Part shown: positions 8,953 to 17,595 of the stretch, one piece after another | How positions within the stretch are numbered: position 1 is the stretch's first letter | Layout: each line of letters opens with the position of its first letter | DNA from: Bacteroidota bacterium | Lineage (GTDB): Bacteria; Bacteroidota; Bacteroidia; Chitinophagales; LD1 | DNA length: 64,000 nucleotides | Reading direction: 5' to 3' | Assembly (NCBI GenBank): GCA_026391075.1 | Contig: JAPLES010000080.1 | Coordinates: 17,813-81,812 of the forward strand | Notes under the pieces: model-generated | Seen by the model: the letters and a program-made list of their open reading frames with translations, nothing else | Told to the model about the DNA's origin: nothing | Databases searched by the model: none | Translations under genes and position numbers: made by a program

Positions 8953-10020
8953 TTATTCTTTCACAAACTTCGAAGTAAACGAATGGTTCTCATCGGTAAC
9001 GAAATAAATGCCGCTAGGTAAATCAGCTATATCAATTGTTGTAGATGAAGCGAAGTTCTGTTTGCGAATGGTTTCACCTAAGACATTTACAATAGAAATA
9101 GATAGCGTTTCTTCTGTTGGCATCTGAATATATGAAGTTGCAGGATTGGGGAAAACACGGAAGATATTTTCATTCAGTAGAGAAGGAATATCGCTACTGT
9201 GTATGTTGGAAATAAAAATATTTTTATCGCGAACGCTACTGCTGAGTAAACGCCCGTTACGAAATTCGCGAACAAGAATAGCAATGGTAAAAACGCCTTG
9301 ACCACAAGGGTTATCCCAGCTAACAGAGCCTGTATTTGGATCCACCGTATATGGACTTGTTTCACTTAATATTTGACAGTACGCCTGCGGAGTGTAATAC
9401 TCGAACGTAGATAAATCATGATCAATTAAGGGAGTAATATTGTCGAATGTTACGCTATCACCATCTGCATCATATACCACCATATTGTCGTGGAAACTAT
9501 TTCCTAAAGTAGAAAAACCAATGGTAGAAAGATTAAGCACCGGTGCATGATTCACAAAACCTGCACTTGTATCTGCGGTAATTATTGTTTCGATATAAAA
9601 CGAAAGACTTTGCCCTTGCGAAGCAATATTGGTTACTTCCGACATGCGAAATTGACTGGCCAAACCCACTACAAACTGCCCGTTAGCAGGAAAAGCAGCA
9701 TAGGTATGTGTACCTTCGTACACGTGCGTAAAATAACGCTCGTAACCTAAATAGTTTTTGGCTGCAGTATCCACTCGGCTTGAAGTAGCAAAAACGGCAC
9801 TAGTTTCGTTATCGCCCCAATTCAACAAGATAGAGTCAGTCGGCAGACTATCCAATAAATCAAAATCGAGAGTTACGTAAATTGTATAGGTAAGTGGGTT
9901 GGCAGTACTTTGGCTATAGGTCATTTCTCCGCTGTATACCACCTGACTTAAACCGCCACAAGCAAATGAGCCTATTTGTAGTAACAGAAAAGGAAATAGA
10001 AAAAGCAATTTATTTTTCAT
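8953..10020 (-). CDS. secreted beta-sandwich protein with T9SS type A sorting domain
   Basis: 355 aa. Residues 1-20 are a signal peptide (LLFLFPFLLLQIGSFACG). The body has the spacing of a Bacteroidota surface protein with two beta-sandwich units: a first part with LNWGDNETSAVF and YFTHVYEGTHTY (PKD-like) and a second with APVLNLSTIGFSTLGNSF, YDADGDSVTF and DPNTGSVSWDNP, which is a cadherin/putative-Ig 'P.G.i.W' pattern. The final 80 residues (RVFPNPATSYIQM ... NVLGETIRKQNF ... LPSGIYFVTDE ... SKFVKE) form a type A T9SS domain. It is convergent with the TonB receptor, the stop codons being one base apart. Function unknown; likely cell-surface. Confidence 0.85.
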   Translation of the reverse strand: MKNKLLFLFPFLLLQIGSFACGGLSQVVYSGEMTYSQSTANPLTYTIYVTLDFDLLDSLPTDSILLNWGDNETSAVFATSSRVDTAAKNYLGYERYFTHVYEGTHTYAAFPANGQFVVGLASQFRMSEVTNIASQGQSLSFYIETIITADTSAGFVNHAPVLNLSTIGFSTLGNSFHDNMVVYDADGDSVTFDNITPLIDHDLSTFEYYTPQAYCQILSETSPYTVDPNTGSVSWDNPCGQGVFTIAILVREFRNGRLLSSSVRDKNIFISNIHSSDIPSLLNENIFRVFPNPATSYIQMPTEETLSISIVNVLGETIRKQNFASSTTIDIADLPSGIYFVTDENHSFTSKFVKE

Positions 10021-10216
10021 GAAAAATATATTTTGAAGTTCTGAACACGAAGATAAAAATTATGTTTTTGTTTTCCGGTTGGTTTTTTCTTCAACCTTTA
10101 TTTAGCACATTTACGCTCTGGCTCTTACGTCAAAATTATTTGCCATAACACCGGTAGTTCAATTTGACTCGCTCACGTCAACAATCAGCGAAGGCACTGC
10201 TACGCTGGTCATTTCG

Positions 10217-12349
10217 GTGAGCATTCAAAATGCTGATGCTAATCCAACTTCGGTAGATGTAAATATTATGGGTGGTGCCTCGGCTACTTCAGGAATTGAT
10301 TTTGGTTATGCACCTGTCACCATAACTTTCCCGGGTGGTTCTTCTGCCCCGCAAAATATGGTGGTTACGTTGAACGATGATGCAATTGCCGAAGGCAATG
10401 AATCGTTCACATTACAATTGGCTTTTCCAACCAACAGCGCAACTATAGGAACGAACGCACAGCATACAGTTACTCTTATAGATAACGACACATCGAAATT
10501 GAACATTGATTTTGCATCGTTCACACGAAGCGAAAATGCAGGAATTGTTTTCGTTCCTGTAACACTTACTACTGCAAATGTGGCAACCATAAATACCACC
10601 GTTCATTTCAACGCGGCTGGTAGTTCTGCTACAATGTCAAGCGATTTTGATTTTACAGACACCACGCTGACTTGGCTTGCCGGAGATACAGGAACCAAAA
10701 ATTTTTCGTTGACTATTTTTGATGACAACAAGTATGAGCTGACTGAAACAGTGCAGTTGCACTTGCTGAATACAACTGGAGCAGCCGTTTTACTTATGGA
10801 TACTTTCTTGCTTAGCATACTCGATAACGAAACCTTGCCAAGCGGCAATTGTTCCGATTTGTATTTCAGCGAATACATACACGGTTCCGCCAACAACAAA
10901 GCCATTGAAATTTATAATCCAACTAACACTACCATTGATTTAAGCGATTACAAAATTTTTAAATCGCAAAACGGAAACACCGGTTCTATATACAATCTAA
11001 GCGGGTCGCTTAACGCTAACGCTGTTTACCTGTTAGCAAATCCTTTGGCCGTTTCTGCTTTAACTAATCTGGCATATGCTACTTCTTCATTTTTCGATTT
11101 TGATGGTAACGATGCTATTTATCTTTTGCATTTGAATGATACTATTGATGTTATTGGTCAGTCGTGGATTGACCCGGGTGCAAACGGTTGGGCGATTGGT
11201 ACCGGCTCTACTAATCAACATACACTCATCCGCAGTTTTTATCATTACCATGGCAATAATAATTGGGATAGTGCCGCACTTTGGTGGAATTCATTTGCGG
11301 TAGACATGTTTGATTCATTAGGCGCACATCATACTGCAGCATGCGGCACAGGTGTTCCTTTCATTCCTGCCACTATTCGTTTTACAAAAGGTTCCGATAC
11401 TATAATGGAACAAAACGCTACTTACTATTTTGGAGCAATCGTTGAAAATCAAAGTGGTTACATAGTTCATTACTCCTTATTTCGAGATGATGCAGCCTCT
11501 ACTTCAACACAAGGTTATGCCACTTACTTTGATTATGAATTTGCTGGAGGATCTTATAACACAGATACTTCGAGCAATATGCACTACGATAGTTTGCACA
11601 TCGTATTACATGATGATGCTATAGTAGAAGGCACCGAGAAAATTATTATTCGAGTTGAAAACGTAAGCCCTAACGGTATAGCTATTTCTGATTCTGTATT
11701 TACACTCTATATTTTAGATAACGATTCCCTCACCTCGTCTTTTTATGGTGCAGGCTTTGGCTATGTAGAAAAAGATACTGATGTTTTAGTGCCTATTATT
11801 CTTTCCTCTTATTGTGCCGATTCTTTGTTTTGCACCGATACCATAGCACAAGTACGTATTACGTTGGATATAGGTAGCGCTATACCGGGTGTAGATTTTT
11901 TATTTGTAGATACCATCATTACGTTTAAAACAAATAGAGCCGATACCTTAGGCGCACGCGTTCATATTTTTGATGATGCTGCAGTAGAAGGCAACGACCA
12001 AATCAATTTCAATCTCACGAACCTAAATCCCGGCATTCATACCAATATTATTGGTTACACACTGACTATCATTGACAATGATACTCCAGTAGGTTTTTCG
12101 GAAGAAGCCTTTGATGTCAATATGAAATTGTATCCTAATCCGGCTTCGAACTTTATTATTATTTCAACCGAGAAGGAGTTCAGTGATGTTCGCATAACTG
12201 ATTTGATGGGAACTGAAGTATTAAACATTGAAAAATTAAGCTTAGGGAAAAATCAAATTGACATCAGTATGCTTGCGAGCGGAATGTATTTTGTGTGTGT
12301 AAATGACTCGGGTCAAATCATGAGCAAACGATTGGTGAAGAGTGAGTAA
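10217..12349 (+). CDS. Calx-beta / lamin-tail T9SS protein with missing 5' end
   Basis: 710 aa from the first usable start, GTG 10217. That start is internal to a Calx-beta domain: the frame is open back to TAG at 10103 and encodes the start of the same domain (TISEGTATLV) without an ATG or signal peptide. Calx-beta repeats are at about 1-95 (FGYAPVTITF ... DDAIAEGNESF), 95-205 and again near 380-500 and 510-640 (DDAAVEGNDQINF). A lamin-tail domain is at about 212-350 (LYFSEYIHGSANNKAIEIYN). The C-terminal 75 residues are a T9SS type A domain (YPNPASNFIII ... MYFVCVND). A T9SS cargo must carry a Sec signal, so the copy is probably truncated or frameshifted at the 5' end. Confidence 0.75.
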   Translation: MSIQNADANPTSVDVNIMGGASATSGIDFGYAPVTITFPGGSSAPQNMVVTLNDDAIAEGNESFTLQLAFPTNSATIGTNAQHTVTLIDNDTSKLNIDFASFTRSENAGIVFVPVTLTTANVATINTTVHFNAAGSSATMSSDFDFTDTTLTWLAGDTGTKNFSLTIFDDNKYELTETVQLHLLNTTGAAVLLMDTFLLSILDNETLPSGNCSDLYFSEYIHGSANNKAIEIYNPTNTTIDLSDYKIFKSQNGNTGSIYNLSGSLNANAVYLLANPLAVSALTNLAYATSSFFDFDGNDAIYLLHLNDTIDVIGQSWIDPGANGWAIGTGSTNQHTLIRSFYHYHGNNNWDSAALWWNSFAVDMFDSLGAHHTAACGTGVPFIPATIRFTKGSDTIMEQNATYYFGAIVENQSGYIVHYSLFRDDAASTSTQGYATYFDYEFAGGSYNTDTSSNMHYDSLHIVLHDDAIVEGTEKIIIRVENVSPNGIAISDSVFTLYILDNDSLTSSFYGAGFGYVEKDTDVLVPIILSSYCADSLFCTDTIAQVRITLDIGSAIPGVDFLFVDTIITFKTNRADTLGARVHIFDDAAVEGNDQINFNLTNLNPGIHTNIIGYTLTIIDNDTPVGFSEEAFDVNMKLYPNPASNFIIISTEKEFSDVRITDLMGTEVLNIEKLSLGKNQIDISMLASGMYFVCVNDSGQIMSKRLVKSE

Positions 12350-12431
12350 ACAATTTAACAACACAAATAAAACTTCCGTTTAGTTTCGCCTCGCATTTTT
12401 AAAATATTTTGAATTCATCAAATCAATAGCC

Positions 12432-14816
12432 ATGAAAAAGTTTTCTGTTCTTCTGCTTCAATCATTCATCGCATTTTTTGCAACCGCACAATTGCCGCAA
12501 CTTAATTTAGTGCAATTAGCCACAGGTTATGCCAGCCCGGTTGACATAAAATCGTGTGGCGACCAACGTATTTTTGTAGTAGAGCAAAAAGGAATTATTC
12601 GTATTCTGTATAAAGACGGAAGCAAACAAACCAATCCGTTTTTAGATATAGATGCTCGTGTAAATAATGCACAAGATGAGCAAGGCTTACTCGGTTTGGC
12701 ATTTAGTCCAAACTATAAACAAGACGGATGTTTTTATGTGCAATACACCACCGGACCCGGAGTTGATTCCATTCGTATTTCGCGCTTTCATGTAATGGCT
12801 GGCGATTCTACTCAAGGCGATGCAACAAGTGAGCAGGTATTGATTTCATACAAAGATTTATACTGGAATCATAATGGCGGAAATTTAATGTTTGGCACCG
12901 ATGGCTATTTGTATGCCACCGAAGGAGATGGTGGAAGTGGCGATGACCCGAATGGAAATGGACAAAACAAAAACACCTTTTTTGCCAAAATGCTTCGCCT
13001 TGATGTAAACAATCAGGCCGGCTATTCTATACCTCCTTCGAATCCTTTTGTAGGAGTGGCGAATACAAAACCCGAAATATGGGCGTATGGTTTGCGTAAT
13101 CCTTGGCGCTGCAGTTTCGATAAAATTACTGGCGATTTGTGGATTGGTGATGTAGGACAGAATACTTATGAGGAAATAGATTTTCAGGCCGCAGGAAGTG
13201 CAGGAGGACAAAATTATGGATGGCGTTGTCGCGAAGGATTGCATGTATGCCCTACCAGTAATACTTCCGGTTGCCCTTCGAGCGGATTTGTAGACCCGGT
13301 AGCCGAAATTTCTCAAGGTAGTGGCAGTTGTTCTGTAACTGGTGGTTATGTTTATCGCGGCACGCAATACAGTAAACTCTTCGGCTTATATCTCTTCACC
13401 GATTATTGTGACGGTAGTTTTTGGACCATCAAAAAAACAGGAAATACTTTTGATGTAGATACACTTCAAAATTTTTCGAATTATCAATACACCACTTTTG
13501 GTCAAGATGATTTAGGTGAACTCTATGTGGGTTATCGTGGGTCACCATCAGGCAGTCCGACTCCTGGTAGAATTTATAAAATCACAGAAACTACCGATTG
13601 CAATCCTGTGGCGTTTATCACTTATAAAGATACAGTGGAAGGCTGCCAGCCACTTACTATTTCTGCTTTGCAAGGCGATACACTTGCTTATCAATGGTAT
13701 AATACTAGCGGGGCAATTGGCGGTGCTAGTTCTTATCAATTAAATGTGCCGCAAAGCGGATGGTATAAAGTAAAAGTTTCGAAAACTTTACACGCAGGCT
13801 GCGAAGCTATGAGCGATTCGGTTTATGTGAATGTGTTTGACACTACCGCATTAACCGTAAATCTTATTACCTCTTCGCACTGTGTAAATGAAGCACCATT
13901 CAGTTTAGATAATTTTGTTTCGCCAAGTGGTGGAATTTTTTCAGGCAATGGAGTGAGCGGTACAAATTTCACGCCTTCTGTGGCTGGTGTAGGAACAACA
14001 AATGTGGTGTATGAATACACCAATAATTTGACTTGCCGCTCAAGCATTAATTTTTCAATGCCCGTGGTAGATACGGTAGCCCTGTTTGCTACCAGCCCTT
14101 TAAATTATTGTGTAGATGCCATCACGGTTTCATTGACTGGAGCAGTGCAACCAATTGGCGGTATTTATGTTTCCAATTTTACTTCCAACGATTCTTTGTT
14201 TAGCCCAAATGCCATTGGTGTAGGCACAAGTCAGGTTGATTACACGTTTACCTCTGCTACATTACCTGTTTGCATTTCGCACAAAACAATCAATGTAAAT
14301 GTGGGTGGGCATACTGCATTGACAAAATTAATTACCGATAGCATTTACTGCAACAATGCAACTGCAGTTTCTATGACTTCTTTTGTTTCGCCAACCGGTG
14401 GAGTTTTTTCGGGCACAGGAGTAAGCGGAAACAACTTTGACCCGGCTACAGCTTTTGTTGGCTACAACAAAATTTGGTATCAATACACCAATAATTTTGG
14501 TTGCACGTCAATTGATTCGTTTGAGTTGCGCGTAGATAATTGTGTAGGCATTAAAGAAGTAGAAAACGAAATTTCCTTCCGTGTGTTTCCTAACCCGAGC
14601 AAAGGAAATTTCAATTTAGATGTAAAAGTAAATACCACGCAACTGGCAGAAATTATAATTACAGATGCAGTTGGAAAAATAAGCTATCGAAAAAATCAAT
14701 TACTTGAACCTGGTAAACCGGTTATAGCTTTGCATCTTTCATTAGCAAGTGGTGTTTACGCTATTCAATTGAAAGGTACCAAAGAAACTGTTAGCAAAAC
14801 TTTGGTAGTGGAGTAA
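12432..14816 (+). CDS. PQQ-dependent sugar dehydrogenase-like beta-propeller protein with Ig repeats and T9SS domain
   Basis: 794 aa. Signal peptide 1-19 (SFIAFFATAQ). Residues about 20-390 are a six-bladed propeller of the soluble glucose/sorbosone dehydrogenase family: QRIFVVEQKGIIRIL, NNAQDEQGLLGLAFSPNY, WNHNGGNLMFGTDGYLYATEGDGG with the catalytic-type histidine, YGLRNPWRCSFD, IGDVGQNTYEEID. The family oxidises aldose sugars with PQQ or acts as a lectin-like scaffold. Three or four Ig-like units follow (GGIFSGNGVSGTNF, GGIYVSNFTSN, GGVFSGTGVSGNNF), then a T9SS type A domain (VFPNPSKGNFNL ... GVYAIQL ... KTLVVE). Likely an extracellular surface enzyme; cofactor use is inferred. Confidence 0.9.
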   Translation: MKKFSVLLLQSFIAFFATAQLPQLNLVQLATGYASPVDIKSCGDQRIFVVEQKGIIRILYKDGSKQTNPFLDIDARVNNAQDEQGLLGLAFSPNYKQDGCFYVQYTTGPGVDSIRISRFHVMAGDSTQGDATSEQVLISYKDLYWNHNGGNLMFGTDGYLYATEGDGGSGDDPNGNGQNKNTFFAKMLRLDVNNQAGYSIPPSNPFVGVANTKPEIWAYGLRNPWRCSFDKITGDLWIGDVGQNTYEEIDFQAAGSAGGQNYGWRCREGLHVCPTSNTSGCPSSGFVDPVAEISQGSGSCSVTGGYVYRGTQYSKLFGLYLFTDYCDGSFWTIKKTGNTFDVDTLQNFSNYQYTTFGQDDLGELYVGYRGSPSGSPTPGRIYKITETTDCNPVAFITYKDTVEGCQPLTISALQGDTLAYQWYNTSGAIGGASSYQLNVPQSGWYKVKVSKTLHAGCEAMSDSVYVNVFDTTALTVNLITSSHCVNEAPFSLDNFVSPSGGIFSGNGVSGTNFTPSVAGVGTTNVVYEYTNNLTCRSSINFSMPVVDTVALFATSPLNYCVDAITVSLTGAVQPIGGIYVSNFTSNDSLFSPNAIGVGTSQVDYTFTSATLPVCISHKTINVNVGGHTALTKLITDSIYCNNATAVSMTSFVSPTGGVFSGTGVSGNNFDPATAFVGYNKIWYQYTNNFGCTSIDSFELRVDNCVGIKEVENEISFRVFPNPSKGNFNLDVKVNTTQLAEIIITDAVGKISYRKNQLLEPGKPVIALHLSLASGVYAIQLKGTKETVSKTLVVE

Positions 14817-14826
14817 ATTAATTCCG

Positions 14827-14881
14827 TTTCTAAAACACAAAGAAGAATTCTGTAACAGAATTCTTCTTTGTGTTTTAGAAA
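14827..14881. terminator. bidirectional hairpin terminator between convergent genes
   Basis: Perfect 27-bp arms (14827-14853 and 14855-14881) around one unpaired base, starting 10 nt after the stop at 14816 and ending 13 nt before the purM stop at 14895. The arms begin with tttctaaaac, so U-rich tails exist on both strands. An unusually long stem. Confidence 0.85.
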
Positions 14882-14894
14882 GTCAGCGTAACTT

Positions 14895-16058
14895 TTATGA
14901 ATACATAAAGTCCCCAAACTCACTCTTCACCTCCACCACATTTTTTTCAGAGGATTCAACGTAGCCAATGATTTGCGCATCTACTTCAAACGATTTTGCA
15001 GTTTCAATAACCACCGAAGCGTATTTTTCTTCTACATAAACTTCGAGGCGAGTGCCGCAGTTGAGCACTTTGAACATTTCTTTCCAATCGGTTTTCGATT
15101 CGTGTTGAATCAATTTAAAAAGTGGAGGAACAGGCAGTAAATTATTTTTTACGATGCGAAGATTTTCGATGTAATGCAACACCTTGGTATGTGCGCCACC
15201 TGTGCAATTCACCAAACCCTGCACCTGACCGGGAATTTCTTTCAGTAATTTGTTTAGTATAGGTGCATAAGTTCGCGTGGGCGAAAGCACCGCTTTACCA
15301 ATGTTGAGCAAGGTTCCTTCTAAAGCATCGGTCATTTTTTTTGTTCCGCTGTAAACGAGCTTACTATTAATTGCAGTGTCAAAACTTTCAGGATATTTTT
15401 CGGCATAAAACTTTGCCAGCAAATCGTGGCGTGCCGAAGTAAGCCCGTTACTGCTGATGCCGCTGTTGTATTCATCTTCATAACTCGCTTTGCCATAACT
15501 CGCTAAACCAACAATCACATCGCCAGGTTTTATGTTTTGTGTAAGCACTAAACTTTCTTTTTTCATGCGCACAGTCATTGTCGCGTCTACGGTAGTTGTG
15601 CGAACACAATCACCTAAATCGGCAGTTTCACCACCCATAGCATGAATGTGAACACCAAAATCATTCATCCGCTCAATAAATTGTTTACTTCCTTTAATGA
15701 GCTCGGCTATTACATCACCCGGAATTAAATTTTTGTTGCGGTTGATGATACTTGTATAAAGAAAATTATCGGTGGCACCCACACAAAGCAAATCATCTAA
15801 ATTCATCACAATAGCATCCTGGGCTATGCCACGCCATACCGAAATATCTCCGGTTTCTTTCCAATACAAATAAGCTAAAATAGATTTAGTGCCACTTCCA
15901 TCACTACTCATCACATTGCAAAACGCATCATCGTTGCCTAAGTAATCGGGATAAATTTTGCAGAAAGCTTTTGGATAAAGCCCGTGATATAAATCCTTCA
16001 CTGCCGCATGAACTTCCTCTTTGCCGGCACTTACCCCACGTTGTAAATATTTTTCCAT
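14895..16058 (-). CDS. purM: phosphoribosylformylglycinamidine cyclo-ligase (AIR synthase)
   Basis: 387 aa from ATG 16058; a longer reading to 16100 adds 14 residues of non-family sequence and is rejected. Catalyses ATP-dependent closure of FGAM to AIR, step 5 of purine synthesis. The N-terminus begins KYLQRGVSAGKEEVHAAV; SSDGSGTKSILAYLYWKE and GIAQDAIVMNLDDLLCVGA form the ATP/Mg site, followed by IHAMGGETADLGDCVRTTTVDAT and IVGLASYGKASYEDEYNSG, NGLTSARHDLL. At 387 aa it is the slightly long form seen in Bacteroidota rather than the 345-aa E. coli form. It is divergent from surE, with 93 nt between starts. Confidence 0.95.
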   Translation of the reverse strand: MEKYLQRGVSAGKEEVHAAVKDLYHGLYPKAFCKIYPDYLGNDDAFCNVMSSDGSGTKSILAYLYWKETGDISVWRGIAQDAIVMNLDDLLCVGATDNFLYTSIINRNKNLIPGDVIAELIKGSKQFIERMNDFGVHIHAMGGETADLGDCVRTTTVDATMTVRMKKESLVLTQNIKPGDVIVGLASYGKASYEDEYNSGISSNGLTSARHDLLAKFYAEKYPESFDTAINSKLVYSGTKKMTDALEGTLLNIGKAVLSPTRTYAPILNKLLKEIPGQVQGLVNCTGGAHTKVLHYIENLRIVKNNLLPVPPLFKLIQHESKTDWKEMFKVLNCGTRLEVYVEEKYASVVIETAKSFEVDAQIIGYVESSEKNVVEVKSEFGDFMYS

Positions 16059-16062
16059 GAAG

Positions 16063-16070
16063 CGAAAATA
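16063..16070 (-). promoter_or_regulatory. TAnnTTCG -7 box of purM
   Basis: TATTTTCG four nt before the purM ATG; a TTGC lies at 16094-16091, about 20 nt further upstream, matching the Bacteroidota TTG-N19-TAnnTTTG layout. Predicts an almost leaderless transcript. Confidence 0.5.
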
Positions 16071-16139
16071 AAATAAAGGTGATGCGCTTGGCAATAGCAC
16101 CTTTCAACCGTCATGCACATTTGCTTTCAAAACTGTTTT

Positions 16140-16147
16140 TACTTTCG
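16140..16147 (+). promoter_or_regulatory. TAnnTTCG -7 box of surE
   Basis: TACTTTCG ends four nt before ATG 16152; TTTG at 16120-16123 is a possible -33 element, 16 nt upstream. Confidence 0.45.
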
Positions 16148-16151
16148 TGCC

Positions 16152-16976
16152 ATGAGTAAACCTTTAATTTTAGTAGTCAACGATGATGGCATTACTGCAC
16201 CGGGTATTAAAGCATTGGTGAATGCTGTAAAAGATTTGGGCGAAGTGGTGATAGTAGCTCCTGACTCCCCTCAAAGTGCTATGGGGCACGCCATCACAAT
16301 CAACAAACCTTTGCGCCTTAAACAGGTGAATTACTTTGGCGATATTAAAGCGTTTCACTGTTCGGGCACACCGGTTGATTGTGTAAAGTTGGCAGTGGAC
16401 AAGGTGCTGCACCGCAAACCCGATTTGTGTGTGAGCGGCATTAACCACGGCAGCAATTCGAGTATCAATATTATCTATTCGGGAACCATGAGTGCGGCAG
16501 TGGAAGCCAGTTTAGAAGGCATTCCATCAGTAGGTTTTTCGTATTGCGATTATGGAATGGAAGCTGATTTTACAGCAGCGGCACATTTCGCAAAAATAGT
16601 TTCGGAGTCGTTATTGAAATTCGGAATTCCAAAACACAGTTTGCTCAACGTAAACATTCCTAAACTTCCACTTGCCGAAATTAAAGGGATGAAAATTTGC
16701 AGGCAGGCAATTGCAAAATGGGAAGAAGAATATCTGGAGCGCACCGACCCTTTCGGTCGCCCATATTACTGGCTCACTGGTAAGTTTGTAAACTATGACC
16801 ACGGACAAGACACCGATGAATGGGCACTTGCCAATGGATTTGTAAGTGTGGTGCCAGTGCAACACGATTTAACGGCTCATCATGTTATTCCTTTCATTAA
16901 CGAAAACTGGAACTTCGATAATGTTGCTAATGCCGAAGAGATACCACAAAACGATAACAAGCGTTTTAATATCTGA
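16152..16976 (+). CDS. surE: 5'/3'-nucleotidase SurE
   Basis: 274 aa from ATG 16152, where the family motif begins (KPLILVVNDDGITAPGIKAL). The metal site DD is at residues 12-13, with the later motifs APDSPQSAMGHAITI, HCSGTPVDCVKLA and SGINHGSNSSINIIYSGTMSAA, which supply the Ser/Asn metal ligands and dimer contacts. SurE dephosphorylates nucleoside monophosphates and short polyphosphate. An upstream extension to 16113 is non-homologous and overlaps the promoter. The gene is followed after 21 nt by a small membrane-protein gene and then lpxB. Confidence 0.95.
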   Translation: MSKPLILVVNDDGITAPGIKALVNAVKDLGEVVIVAPDSPQSAMGHAITINKPLRLKQVNYFGDIKAFHCSGTPVDCVKLAVDKVLHRKPDLCVSGINHGSNSSINIIYSGTMSAAVEASLEGIPSVGFSYCDYGMEADFTAAAHFAKIVSESLLKFGIPKHSLLNVNIPKLPLAEIKGMKICRQAIAKWEEEYLERTDPFGRPYYWLTGKFVNYDHGQDTDEWALANGFVSVVPVQHDLTAHHVIPFINENWNFDNVANAEEIPQNDNKRFNI

Positions 16977-16997
16977 GTTACCAAACAAAACAAAACC

Positions 16998-17321
16998 ATG
17001 TTAGACAGAATTCTAAACCCCGCTCCTACTATTTACAAATGGGATAATTTTTTTGTTGGCTTTGTGCCCGGATTAATTTGTCCGTTGTTGGCGTTCCTCT
17101 TTTTCTATACTTTACAAATGAAGGAGATGAGTTTCGAAACCTTTCTTCATCATTCCATGATTCCCGATATTTTTTCAAAAATCATCAGCTTCGGTTGCAT
17201 CATTAACCTAGGTGTATTTTTCATTTTTATTACCCGTAACTATTACAATGCCGCGCGTGGAGTAATTGGTGCTACTATTCTTTGGGGCATTCCTATTATC
17301 TATATCAAAATTTGCATGTAG
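16998..17321 (+). CDS. small membrane protein, three predicted helices
   Basis: 107 aa. Hydrophobic segments lie at about residues 19-40 (FFVGFVPGLICPLLAFLFFY), 60-80 (ISFGCIINLGVFFIFIT) and 88-105 (GVIGATILWGIPIIYIKI). No catalytic motif. It sits 21 nt after surE in the same direction, so it is probably co-transcribed. Genes of this size occur between surE and lpxB in related Bacteroidota as far as I recall; function unknown. Confidence 0.75.
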   Translation: MLDRILNPAPTIYKWDNFFVGFVPGLICPLLAFLFFYTLQMKEMSFETFLHHSMIPDIFSKIISFGCIINLGVFFIFITRNYYNAARGVIGATILWGIPIIYIKICM

Positions 17322-17337
17322 AAGAATGATTGTCCCC

Positions 17338-17552
17338 CTGAGCTTGTCGAAGGGTCAATAAACAAATAGGATGGGTTCTTAAATATCATTTAAATAAAAA
17401 GTAGAAAATAGAACGCTTATTTTCATTATTCAGCCGCTAAAAATGATTCAAAATCAGGTTTTCAATAATGATAATCATGATAATAAGCGTTCTATTCATT
17501 TGTGTGATTTAAACGCCTGACCCTATAAAGAAAAATGCTTCGACAAGCTCAG
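17338..17552. repeat. nested inverted-repeat element (about 215 bp)
   Basis: Outer arms 17338-17352 (ctgagcttgtcgaag) and 17538-17552 are perfect reverse complements; the six bases gggtca next to the left arm are matched by tgaccc at 17518-17523. An inner perfect 15-bp pair (aatagaacgcttatt) is at 17407-17421 and 17482-17496, with further partial pairing inside. There is no ORF in it. It fills nearly all of the 274-nt gap between 17321 and lpxB. The outer arm is a sequence type seen in intergenic repeats of many bacteria; the whole could be a MITE-like unit. Confidence 0.8.
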
Positions 17553-17595
17553 CATGACATTTCGCAATGAGCATGAGAAACAACTAAAGAACGAA

